Below are positions 17,942 through 25,634 of a stretch of DNA of 64,000 bases, in pieces (the first letter of the stretch is position 1; each line of letters starts with the position of its first letter). The notes beneath the pieces were generated by a model. The model saw nothing but the letters and a program-made list of their open reading frames with translations, was not told where the DNA came from and made no database searches. The translations under genes and the position numbers were made by a program. Origin of the DNA: Gemmatimonadota bacterium (GTDB lineage: Bacteria; Gemmatimonadota; Gemmatimonadetes; Gemmatimonadales; GWC2-71-9); the NCBI GenBank assembly GCA_016713785.1, contig JADJOM010000001.1, forward strand, positions 868,001 to 932,000, read 5' to 3'.

Positions 17942-19231
17942 CTAGTCGTACCGAAACGGTACAGGCGGCGGCCCGTCCGGTGCGGCTGTCGAGTCACTGC
18001 GCGGATCCCCGGCGGCCGGCAGCGGCACCCGTGGCACCGACCCGACCCGGGGGAGGTCGAGCAGGTGTCGGGCGCTCGCTTCCCATCCGTGGTGGCGGGT
18101 CGCTACGGCCCGGGCGTTGGCGCCGAGCCGCTGCCGCAGTGCGTAATCGCGTCGCAGCCGGGACAGGGCCGTGGCGAGCGCCCAGGCATCCACCGCCGGG
18201 ACCGCGAACCCGGTCAGTTCATGCTCGACCAGGTAACGGCCCGGTCCGACCTGCCGCGCCACGACAGGGCGCCCGGCGGCCATCGCCTCATAGACCTCGA
18301 GGGGCCAGCCGGCGTCCACCGGATCGGCCGGCGGGGTGACCACCACGTCCATCGCCGCCAGCCAGCCGGGCACCTCACACGACGGGACGGCGCCGGCGAA
18401 GTACGCCCGGTCCGCCAGGCCCCACTCCGCCAGCACCGTCTCCAGCCGCTCCCGTTCCGGGCCGCCGCCGACCAGCAGGAGCTGGCAGTCATCGTGGAAC
18501 CGGGCGAGGCTGGCGAACGCCCGCAGCAGGACGGGCAGCGCTTCGGCCTCTCCGAGCGGTCCGGCGTAGCCGATGGTGAAGCTTCCGGGCGGGGCGCACC
18601 ACGCCGGGCAGGGCTGCGGAGTGAACCGTTCCGGCTCGATGGCGTGGCGCACCACCCGGACCCGGTCGGGCGGGATATTGAACGACCGCAGGTAGGCCGC
18701 CACCGCGGGCGAGGCCGCGACCAGGGTCCCGGCCGCCGCGAAGGCCCGGTACGCCACGCGAATGCCGGCATGCCCCTCGAGCACCCCCAGGCGACGTCCC
18801 TCGAGTTCCACCAGCGGGGCATCGACTTCGAGGATGCTCGGGAGCCCGGCGCCCGCCGCCCAGTCCATGGCGGCGTAGCTCCAGAGGGAGTAGCGCTCGT
18901 AGACCAGGTCGAAGGGCCCGGCAGCGTCCAGCGCGGCGCGCAGCTCGCCGTTGACCGACAGGGCGCGCCAGACCGGCGGCAAGCGTCGGGCGGGCCGGCC
19001 GGCCGACAGGGCATGCACCGGGATGTCGGCGAGCCCCACCGGGCGCTCCCGCCCGGGCCGGATCGTGAACACCTCGACGGCGTGGCCCAGCGCGCGCAGG
19101 GTGCGGAGGAACGCCTGGGCGCGGGCAGCGACCCGCGATCGGCCGAAGAGCGGCTGGTCCCGATCCACGCTGACATACGCGATCCTGAGCGGCCCTCGCG
19201 CCGGGACGGCGCGACCGACTGGCAACTCCAT
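17942..19231 (-). CDS. Family 4 glycosyltransferase
   Basis: 429 residues, GT-B fold. The N-terminal half opens with RIAYVSVDRDQPLFG; the C-terminal donor-binding domain has IGYAGPLGEAEALPVLLRAF (about residue 225), LLLVGGGPERERL (about 258) and the family signature EVYEAMAAGRPVVA (about 318), which holds the E-x7-E-like element. Predicted to use a nucleotide sugar to glycosylate a polysaccharide or lipid at the cytoplasmic face of the membrane. A GGAGGT ribosome site sits 3 nt before the ATG. It stands alone upstream of the sigma-54-type regulator, so its pathway is not evident. The last 35 residues are Pro-rich and unlike the domain. Confidence 0.87.
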   Translation of the reverse strand: MELPVGRAVPARGPLRIAYVSVDRDQPLFGRSRVAARAQAFLRTLRALGHAVEVFTIRPGRERPVGLADIPVHALSAGRPARRLPPVWRALSVNGELRAALDAAGPFDLVYERYSLWSYAAMDWAAGAGLPSILEVDAPLVELEGRRLGVLEGHAGIRVAYRAFAAAGTLVAASPAVAAYLRSFNIPPDRVRVVRHAIEPERFTPQPCPAWCAPPGSFTIGYAGPLGEAEALPVLLRAFASLARFHDDCQLLLVGGGPERERLETVLAEWGLADRAYFAGAVPSCEVPGWLAAMDVVVTPPADPVDAGWPLEVYEAMAAGRPVVARQVGPGRYLVEHELTGFAVPAVDAWALATALSRLRRDYALRQRLGANARAVATRHHGWEASARHLLDLPRVGSVPRVPLPAAGDPRSDSTAAPDGPPPVPFRYD

Positions 19232-19435
19232 GCTACCTCCACCGTAGGGTCAGCCCGCCCGGGACGCCGTGTCCTGTCGCGGCACCGCCGGGCCTGCCTG
19301 TGCAAGGGGCGGGCGCGGCCTGCGCCTCCCGGCGATCTTCCGGAGCTTCATGTCCAGCAACAACTTGCAGGCCGGGGACCGAGGCCCTGCCCGGGTCCGG
19401 CCCCCCACGATTCGCTCCATCATGGATCGGGGCGG

Positions 19436-19441
19436 TACAAT
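19436..19441 (+). promoter_or_regulatory. Possible -10 box of the ECF sigma/efflux operon
   Basis: TACAAT lies 47 bp before the sigma factor start at 19489. No convincing -35 element was found at the right distance, so this is only a candidate. The 257-bp interval 19232-19488 otherwise contains nothing recognisable. Confidence 0.3.
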
Positions 19442-19488
19442 TCCCGCGCGGCGGCCGCGCCGACACGGTCGATCAACGATTGCCAGGG

Positions 19489-20043
19489 ATGGTGCGTATC
19501 TCCGCTGAGTCCGACGCCGCCCTCATCGCCAGGGCCCAGGGTGGTGACCGTGACGCCTTCGGCGTGCTGGTCGGCCGCTACGGGCCCATGGTCCGGCGCC
19601 TGACCCGGGCGGTCCTCCACCATGGTGCCGACGCGGACGATGCCGCCCAGGATGCGTTCTTCTCCGCCTGGCAGGCCATCGATCGGTTCGATCCCGCGCA
19701 GACCCTCGGGCCCTGGCTGGCCCGCATCGCGGTGAACGCGGCGCGGGACCTGGTCCGGCGTCGCCGGGTCCGGGTCACCGAGCCGGTGCCGATGGACCGC
19801 GCCGACCTGGGTCCGCTGCCGGACCGGGCCGCCGAGGCCAGGGTGCAGCGGGGGCGGCTGGCGGCGGCGCTCGCATCCCTGCCGGAGCGGCAACGGCTGG
19901 TGGTGGTGCTGTTCGAGGTCGAGGGATACGCCCACGGCGAGATCGCCGGGCTGTTCGGCATCCCCGAGGGCACGGTGCGGTCGGAGCTGTTCCACGCCAA
20001 GCGAAAACTGCGTGCGGCGCTTGACGGACTGAGAGAGGAGTGA
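19489..20043 (+). CDS. ECF-type RNA polymerase sigma factor (efflux operon)
   Basis: 184 residues. Region 2 spans about 10-75 with the helices ALIARAQGGDRDAFGVLV and DADDAAQDAFFSAWQAI, and region 4 spans about 115-180, with LPERQRLVVVLFEVEGYAHGEIAG and GIPEGTVRSELFHAKRKL (helix-turn-helix). It would direct polymerase to promoters of an envelope-stress regulon. ATG at 19489 is used; GTG at 19492 is an alternative. It is the first gene of a tightly packed seven-gene operon ending in a MacAB-TolC type pump, and the next gene encodes a one-helix membrane protein that could be its anti-sigma factor. No C-terminal extension. Confidence 0.88.
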   Translation: MVRISAESDAALIARAQGGDRDAFGVLVGRYGPMVRRLTRAVLHHGADADDAAQDAFFSAWQAIDRFDPAQTLGPWLARIAVNAARDLVRRRRVRVTEPVPMDRADLGPLPDRAAEARVQRGRLAAALASLPERQRLVVVLFEVEGYAHGEIAGLFGIPEGTVRSELFHAKRKLRAALDGLREE

Positions 20044-20045
20044 CC

Positions 20046-20369
20046 ATGCAGGAATCGCCCTTCCCCCTGGATCGTGACCCGGCCCTCGAGCGCGGGCTGC
20101 GCGACCTGCTTGGCGACGGGGCCGACGCGGGGTTCGCCGCGCGCGTCGTCGCGGGGCTCCCGGCCCGGAACTCCCTCCTCCACGTGCTGGCCGGCTGGGC
20201 CCGGCCGGGGATCGCCGCCGCGCTGCTCCTGGCCACCGCGCTCGGGGTGTGGCTCACCCTGCGAGCCGAGGCGGGTGCGGGGGTGAGCCCGCTGGCGGAG
20301 GTGGGTGCCTCCGGCCGGCCCCAGGACAGCGACGCCCTCATGGGCGTGGCGCTCGGCGGGGGGCGCTGA
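20046..20369 (+). CDS. Small single-span membrane protein, putative anti-sigma factor
   Basis: 107 residues with a cytoplasmic N-terminal half, one hydrophobic helix at about 50-70 (GIAAALLLATALGVWLTL) and a short periplasmic tail. There is no zinc-finger HxxxCxxC motif. Its position directly after the sigma gene (a GTG at 20040 would even overlap the sigma stop) and before a Spy-like gene matches the arrangement at 30955, where another helix-anchored protein follows another ECF sigma factor. Anti-sigma function is inferred from this context only. Confidence 0.6.
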   Translation: MQESPFPLDRDPALERGLRDLLGDGADAGFAARVVAGLPARNSLLHVLAGWARPGIAAALLLATALGVWLTLRAEAGAGVSPLAEVGASGRPQDSDALMGVALGGGR

Positions 20370-20371
20370 GC

Positions 20372-20779
20372 GTGGCGGCCATGCGCACCGATACCTGGAA
20401 GGCCGTGGTGCTGCTCCTGCTGGCCACCTTCGCGGGGGCGGCGGTGGGCAGTGTGGTCACCAGCCGGATGCACGGCGAGCACCGCGACGGCGCGCATGGC
20501 CACCGCGGCAGCGACTGGTACATGGACCTGCTCAAGGCGGAACTGCAGCTCACGGCCGCGCAACAGGACAGCGTGCGGCAGGTGCTGGACCATCACCGCG
20601 GCGCGATGGACTCCCTCTGGGCCGATGTCGGCGCCCGGATGGACGCGATGCGCCAGGCCATCCGCGCCGACGTCCGGACACTGCTGACCCCCGCGCAGCG
20701 TGAGCGGTACGCTGCGCTCACCGCCCGGCTGGACGCCGAGCGGCGTGATTCGACCTCCAGGGATTCGACCAACCGATGA
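20372..20779 (+). CDS. Spy/CpxP-like periplasmic stress protein (LTxxQ type)
   Basis: 135 residues from GTG at 20372 (ATG at 20381 is an alternative). An N-terminal hydrophobic helix (VVLLLLATFAGAAVGSVV) acts as signal or anchor; the mature part has a His-rich segment (HGEHRDGAHGHRG) and two helices, the first carrying LQLTAAQQDSVRQVL and the second LTPAQRERYAAL, the LTxxQ-type motifs of CpxP, Spy and zinc-resistance-associated proteins. Predicted to sense misfolded proteins or metals in the periplasm. The histidines hint at metal binding. It ends with a 4-bp overlap (ATGA) into the TolC gene. Confidence 0.75.
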   Translation: MAAMRTDTWKAVVLLLLATFAGAAVGSVVTSRMHGEHRDGAHGHRGSDWYMDLLKAELQLTAAQQDSVRQVLDHHRGAMDSLWADVGARMDAMRQAIRADVRTLLTPAQRERYAALTARLDAERRDSTSRDSTNR

Positions 20780-22089
20780 CGACGATGATGCCCCGGCGTA
20801 CCTGGCGGGCCACCCTGGCGCTGCTCGCCGCCCTGGTGGCCGGCCCCCTGGCGGCGCAGACCCCGACCGTGACCCTCGAGGAGGCGGTGCGCCGGGCGCA
20901 GCAGGCACAGCCCGCCGTGGTGCAGGCGCGCGGCAGCCTCCGCAACGCCGACGCCCAGGTCCGCTCGTCCACCGGCGCGTTCCTGCCCAGCCTGAACGCG
21001 ACCTCCTCCGGCACCCGCAGCTACAACGAAACCCAGCGCGTGGGCCCCACCGGCGAACTCGAGAGCGGCGGGACCACCACCAACAGCGTCAACTTCGGGC
21101 TGTCCAGCAGCGTGGACCTGTTCACCGGGTTCCGCCGGGGCGCGGACCGCCGCTCGGCGCGGGCCACCCAGGACGCCGCGGAGGCGGGGGTGACCAACGC
21201 CGAGTTCCAGGCCGGGCTGACCGCCACGCAGCAGTTCTTCGACGCGCTGGCGGCCCAGCAGCTGGTGCGGGTGCGGGAGGCGGGGGTGCGCCGGGCCGAG
21301 GAGCAGCTCAACCTGTCGGCGGCCAAGCTCCGGGTGGGCTCCGCCACCCGTTCCGACTCGCTCCGTTCGGTGGTGAACCTGGGCAACGCGCGGCTGGCGC
21401 TGGTCTCGGCCGGCAGTGACGTGGCCCGGACCCAGGCGGCGCTGGCGCGCACCATCGGCCTCGACGGCCGGGTGGCCGCGTCAGACGACTCCGCCTTCTA
21501 CGCCCCGACGACGAGCATCGACACCACCGCGCTCAACCGCGAGGCGCTGGCCCGCTCCCCGCGGGTGCAGGCCGCCGAGGCGAGCGCGCGGGCGGCGGAC
21601 GCCTCGGTGAAGGCGGCGCGGTCGCAGTACTTCCCCACCCTGGCCCTGTCAGGGTCGGCCGGATGGAGCGGCAACAACAACTCCGATTACCGGCTCTTCG
21701 CCAACCGGCAGCTGCAGCTCGGGCTCTCGTGGCCGATCTTCAACCGGTTCCAGCGGGAACAGACCATCGTCACCCGGCTCTCCAGCCTCGACGCGGCGGA
21801 GGCGAGCGCGCAGGACGCGCGGCGCGAGGTGCAGGCCTCGCTGACCACCCAGTATGCCGCGCTCGACGCGGCGCGGGTGCGGATGGAGATCGCCCAGAGC
21901 AGCCTCGAGGCCGCCACCGAGGACCTCCGGGTGGTGAGCGAGCGGTACCGGGTCGGGGCGGCGACGATCCTCGACGTGCTCAACTCGCAGGAAGCGCTGG
22001 CGCAGGCGGACGTGGACGTGGTCACGGCACGGTTTGACTACCTCAAGGCCCGAGCCCAGATCGAGGCCCTCATCGGACGGCGGCTATGA
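20776..22089 (+). CDS. TolC-family outer-membrane efflux protein
   Basis: 437 residues with signal peptide (cleavage near PLAAQT, about residue 28) and two tandem outer-membrane-efflux repeats, each with long amphipathic helices and conserved patterns such as LNREALARSPRVQAAEASARAA and ERYRVGAATILDVLNSQEAL near the end of the second repeat. It forms the trimeric channel through which a tripartite pump exports substrate. The gene overlaps its neighbours on both sides (ATGA with the Spy-like gene, ATGAGC with the ATPase gene), so it belongs with the MacAB-type genes that follow. Length fits the family. Confidence 0.92.
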   Translation: MTTMMPRRTWRATLALLAALVAGPLAAQTPTVTLEEAVRRAQQAQPAVVQARGSLRNADAQVRSSTGAFLPSLNATSSGTRSYNETQRVGPTGELESGGTTTNSVNFGLSSSVDLFTGFRRGADRRSARATQDAAEAGVTNAEFQAGLTATQQFFDALAAQQLVRVREAGVRRAEEQLNLSAAKLRVGSATRSDSLRSVVNLGNARLALVSAGSDVARTQAALARTIGLDGRVAASDDSAFYAPTTSIDTTALNREALARSPRVQAAEASARAADASVKAARSQYFPTLALSGSAGWSGNNNSDYRLFANRQLQLGLSWPIFNRFQREQTIVTRLSSLDAAEASAQDARREVQASLTTQYAALDAARVRMEIAQSSLEAATEDLRVVSERYRVGAATILDVLNSQEALAQADVDVVTARFDYLKARAQIEALIGRRL

Positions 22090-22835
22090 GCACACTGACG
22101 GATACGGCGGAACGGATGGCCCAGCTGCCCGGCGACGTCCCCCGCGATGCGGTGATCGTCACCCGGAACCTGCAGCGCCAGTACGACATGGGGGGCGAGA
22201 TCGTGCGCGCCCTCCGGGGCGTGGACCTTACCATCCGCCGCAACGAGTACGTGGCCGTGATGGGCCCCTCGGGGTCGGGGAAGTCCACGCTGATGAACCT
22301 CATCGGCTGCCTCGACACGCCGAGCGAGGGGGAGTACTGGCTCAATGGCTATCGGGTCTCCGAGCTGGGCGACGACGCCCTGGCGCGGATCCGCAACAAG
22401 GAGATCGGGTTCGTCTTCCAGACCTTCAACCTGCTCCCCCGCGCCGACGCGCTGCACAACGTGGAGCTGCCGCTGGTCTACGCCGGCGTGGCCACCCGGG
22501 AGCGCCGGGAGCGCGCGGCCGAGGCGTTGCGGCGGGTGGGGCTCGAATCGCGGATGAGCCACCGTCCCAACGAGCTCTCCGGCGGCCAGCGGCAGCGCGT
22601 GGCCATCGCCCGGGCGCTGGTCAACCGGCCGAGCATCCTGCTGGCCGACGAGCCCACCGGCAACCTCGACTCCAGCACCAGCGCGGAGATCATGGCGCTG
22701 TTCCGCGAGCTGCACACCGAATCGCAGACCATCGTGCTGGTCACGCACGAACACGACATCGCCGCGCACGCCGAGCGGCAGGTCCACCTGCACGACGGCA
22801 AGGTCGCGCAGGATTTCCAGACGCCCAGGAACTGA
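22086..22835 (+). CDS. ABC transporter ATP-binding protein (MacB/LolD type)
   Basis: 249 residues with every nucleotide-binding element: Walker A GPSGSGKS (about residue 60), Q-loop FVFQTFNLLP, signature LSGGQRQRVAIARAL (about residue 160), Walker B ILLADEPTGNLD and switch His in VTHEHDIA. The sequence is of the MacB/LolD/FtsE group that powers mechanotransmission pumps rather than substrate transport through the membrane. The permease is a separate gene two downstream, so the system is of the split MacB type. Four-base overlap with tolC. Confidence 0.93.
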   Translation: MSTLTDTAERMAQLPGDVPRDAVIVTRNLQRQYDMGGEIVRALRGVDLTIRRNEYVAVMGPSGSGKSTLMNLIGCLDTPSEGEYWLNGYRVSELGDDALARIRNKEIGFVFQTFNLLPRADALHNVELPLVYAGVATRERRERAAEALRRVGLESRMSHRPNELSGGQRQRVAIARALVNRPSILLADEPTGNLDSSTSAEIMALFRELHTESQTIVLVTHEHDIAAHAERQVHLHDGKVAQDFQTPRN

Positions 22836-22842
22836 CGCCGCC

Positions 22843-24336
22843 ATGCGCAAGACGCTCTCCGTTGCCGTGTTCGCCCTCGCCCTCGCCGCCTGCAGCGAGC
22901 CCGAGGCCGCCCCGCTGCCCGTCTACCAGGCGGTGGCGGTCGAGCGGCGGGACATCGTGGTCTCCGCCCGCGCCAACGGCACGATCCAGCCCGACACCAC
23001 GGTCGAGGTGAAGTCCAAGGCCTCGGGCGAGATCCTCAAGCTCAACGTCGAGACGGGGAGCACGGTGGCCCGGGGCGACCTGCTGATCCAGGTGGACCCG
23101 CGCACCGCCAAGAACAGTTTCGCGCAGGCCGAGGCCGATCTCGACGTGGCCAAGGCCAAGCTGGCCAACGCCACGGCCCAGAAGAACCGCTCCGACGCGC
23201 TGTTCGAGTCCAAGGCGCTGACCGAGCAGGAGCATGAGCAGGCGGTGCTCGACTTCGCCAACGCCCGCTCGGAGGTGGTGCGGGCCGAGGTGGCGGTCGA
23301 GAACGCCCGCATCCGGCTGGAGGACACCGACGTCCGGGCGCCGATCGGCGGCACGATCATCGAGAAGAGCGTGGAGCGCGGGCAGGTGATCTCCTCGCCC
23401 ACGAGTGACGTGGGCGGCGGCACCGTGCTGCTCCGCATGGCCGACCTCAACCTGGTGCAGGTGCGCACCCTGGTGGACGAGACGGACATCGGCAAGATCC
23501 AGCCGGGGCTGCGGGCCACGGTCACGGTGGACGCCTACCCCAACCGGCCGTTCGAGGGCACGGTGCTCAAGATCGAGCCGCTCGCCGTGACGCAGCAGAA
23601 CGTGACCATGTTCCCGGTCATGGTGCGCATCCAGAACCGCGAGGGGCTGCTCAAGCCGGGGATGAACGCGGACGTCGAGATCCACGTGGGCCGCCGCGAC
23701 GGCGTGCTCGCCGTGCCCAACGCGGCCCTGCGCACCCAGCGCGACGTCGCCAGCGCGGCGGAGGTCCTGGGGCTGACGGCCACGGAGGTGGCGACCCAGC
23801 TGGCCCAGGCCGCCCGCGCGCCCGGGGACAGCGCCCAGGTCCGGCCCGCGAGCGCGGGCGCGAAGCCGGCCGGCGCCACCATGACGCTGCAGAACGGGCA
23901 GACCATCACCCTGCCCGAGGGCGTGACCGAAGAACAGGTCCGCAACGCCATGAAGAAGCGCTTCTCCGGCGAGGCCACCACCCCGGCCGAGAAGGCGCTG
24001 CTGCAGAAGGTCTTCTCGGGCGCCGGCGGCGGCGGGGCGCGACGCCCCCAGACCGACTCCCGCTTCGGCGGGAAGTACATCGTGTTCGTCCGGCGGGACG
24101 GCAAGCCCTTCGCCACCAACATCGCGACGGGCCTCACCGACCTCGACTGGAGCGAGGTGAGCAGCGGCCTCGGCGAGACCGACTCGGTGCTCATCCTGCC
24201 CAGCGCTGGGCTGATCGAGTCGCAGAAGGAATTCAATGAACGGATGGCGCGGATGACGGGCGGGGGCGGGATCCCCGGGCTGGCCAACCCGTCCACCAGC
24301 TCCAAGGCGCCCACCGCCACCACCACGAGGCCCTGA
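22843..24336 (+). CDS. MacA-like periplasmic adaptor subunit
   Basis: 497 residues. Lipoprotein-like signal (LALAAC, Cys about residue 14) then the membrane-fusion fold: barrel-sandwich half-motifs (SKASGEILKLNVETGSTVARGDLLIQ, about 60-85; DVRAPIGGTIIEKSVERGQVI, about 165-185), alpha-helical hairpin (about 90-160) and beta-barrel domain. It bridges the MacB-like permease and TolC. Residues about 306-408 are an unusual insertion, rich in Ala, Gly and Thr with a helical stretch (EEQVRNAMKKRF), placed before the final membrane-proximal strands (GGKYIVFVRRDGKPF). The C-terminus is Pro/Thr-rich. Most MacA proteins are about 370-400 residues long, so the insertion accounts for the extra length. Confidence 0.9.
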   Translation: MRKTLSVAVFALALAACSEPEAAPLPVYQAVAVERRDIVVSARANGTIQPDTTVEVKSKASGEILKLNVETGSTVARGDLLIQVDPRTAKNSFAQAEADLDVAKAKLANATAQKNRSDALFESKALTEQEHEQAVLDFANARSEVVRAEVAVENARIRLEDTDVRAPIGGTIIEKSVERGQVISSPTSDVGGGTVLLRMADLNLVQVRTLVDETDIGKIQPGLRATVTVDAYPNRPFEGTVLKIEPLAVTQQNVTMFPVMVRIQNREGLLKPGMNADVEIHVGRRDGVLAVPNAALRTQRDVASAAEVLGLTATEVATQLAQAARAPGDSAQVRPASAGAKPAGATMTLQNGQTITLPEGVTEEQVRNAMKKRFSGEATTPAEKALLQKVFSGAGGGGARRPQTDSRFGGKYIVFVRRDGKPFATNIATGLTDLDWSEVSSGLGETDSVLILPSAGLIESQKEFNERMARMTGGGGIPGLANPSTSSKAPTATTTRP

Positions 24337-24338
24337 CC

Positions 24339-25553
24339 ATGAACCTGCTCGAGATCATCCGGGTGGCGCTGGGTTCCATCCGGGTGAACGTGCTGCGGTC
24401 CATCCTGACGGCCCTGGGCATCATCATCGGCGTGGCCGCCGTCATCACCATGGTGGCCCTCGGCGCCGGCGCCCAGAAGGCCGTCGAGGAACAGATCGCC
24501 TCCATCGGGGCCAACGTCCTGCAGGTCTATCCCAACTGGGGCCGCATGGGCGGGGTGGCCAGCGCCACCCGCGTGAGCCTGACCACCGACGACGCCGCCG
24601 CCCTGCAGCGCGACGCCACCCAGCTCAAGGCCGTGGTGCCGGAGCTGGGGAACAACCTGCAGGTGAAGTACCTCAACACCAACATCAACACCTCCATCAC
24701 CGGCGTGACGGCCAACTTCATGCCGGTGAAGCGGTACAAGCTGGCCCACGGGCGGATCTTCAGCGAAGGGGACGACGAGGCCCGTGAGCGCTATGCCGTG
24801 CTCGGGTCCGAGATCCCGGTGATGCTCAACGCCAACCCGGCCGCGCTGATCCACCAGACCATCCAGATCCGCGGGATCAGCTTCGAGATCATCGGCGTGC
24901 TGCAGCCCAAGGGCGCGAGCAACTCGTGGCAGAACCCCGACGAGATCGTCTTCATCCCGCTCAACACCGCCCGCTACCGGGTCTTCGGCAATGACCGGCT
25001 GCGCGCCATCAGCGTGGAGGTGAAGGACAGCGTCCCGGTGGACATCGGGATGGTGGACATCGAGCGGGTGATGCGCCGGGAGCACAAGATCCGCCCCGGC
25101 CAGGAGAACGACTTCATGATCCGCGGGTCGCAGGAGGTGCTGGCCACCCAGGCGGCCACCACCCAGATCTTCACCACGCTGCTGGCGAGCATCGCGGCGG
25201 TGTCCCTGGTGGTCGGCGGCATCGGCATCATGAACATCATGCTGGTCTCGGTCACCGAGCGGACCCGCGAGATCGGGGTGCGCAAGGCGCTCGGCGCCAC
25301 CCGGCTCAACATCATGTTCCAGTTCCTCATCGAGGCCCTGGTGCTCTGCCTGGTAGGCGGGCTGCTCGGCATCGGGCTCGGCTGGTGGGTCACCGACACC
25401 CTGGCCACCAACAACGGCTGGAACACCCTCATCTCGAGCCAGAGCATCGCGGTCGCGTTCGGGACCAGCGCCGCCATCGGCCTGGTGTTCGGGATCTGGC
25501 CCGCCAGCCGGGCCGCCCGGCTCGACCCGATCATCGCCCTGCGGTACGAGTAG
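24339..25553 (+). CDS. MacB-like ABC transporter permease
   Basis: 404 residues with the four-helix MacB topology: one helix near the N-terminus (SILTALGIIIGVAAVITMVALGAG, about 20-45), a periplasmic MacB_PCD domain (about 50-270), then three helices at about 280-400, with the FtsX-type motif GIMNIMLVSVTERTREIGVRKALGA. It uses ATP hydrolysis by the ATPase two genes upstream to drive export of a drug, peptide or lipoprotein from the periplasm through TolC. Starts 2 bp after the MacA-like gene and ends the operon; a hairpin follows the stop codon. Confidence 0.93.
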   Translation: MNLLEIIRVALGSIRVNVLRSILTALGIIIGVAAVITMVALGAGAQKAVEEQIASIGANVLQVYPNWGRMGGVASATRVSLTTDDAAALQRDATQLKAVVPELGNNLQVKYLNTNINTSITGVTANFMPVKRYKLAHGRIFSEGDDEARERYAVLGSEIPVMLNANPAALIHQTIQIRGISFEIIGVLQPKGASNSWQNPDEIVFIPLNTARYRVFGNDRLRAISVEVKDSVPVDIGMVDIERVMRREHKIRPGQENDFMIRGSQEVLATQAATTQIFTTLLASIAAVSLVVGGIGIMNIMLVSVTERTREIGVRKALGATRLNIMFQFLIEALVLCLVGGLLGIGLGWWVTDTLATNNGWNTLISSQSIAVAFGTSAAIGLVFGIWPASRAARLDPIIALRYE

Positions 25554-25569
25554 CACCCGCGCGCCCCGG

Positions 25570-25593
25570 GCCTCCCTCCCGACGGAGGGAGGC
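25570..25593 (+). terminator. Hairpin ending the sigma/efflux operon
   Basis: Perfect 10-bp stem (25570-25579 with 25584-25593) and a 4-nt loop, 16 bp after the MacB-like stop codon. There is no T-run, so termination may be Rho-assisted. Confidence 0.5.
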
Positions 25594-25634
25594 TGCGGTG
25601 CGCCCCTCCCCCTTGCCGACGGACGTCGCTCCGC

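Noticed and set aside
20776..22089. Horizontal transfer of the efflux operon
   Set aside because: Base composition and codon use look like the neighbouring genes, and no mobile element is nearby.
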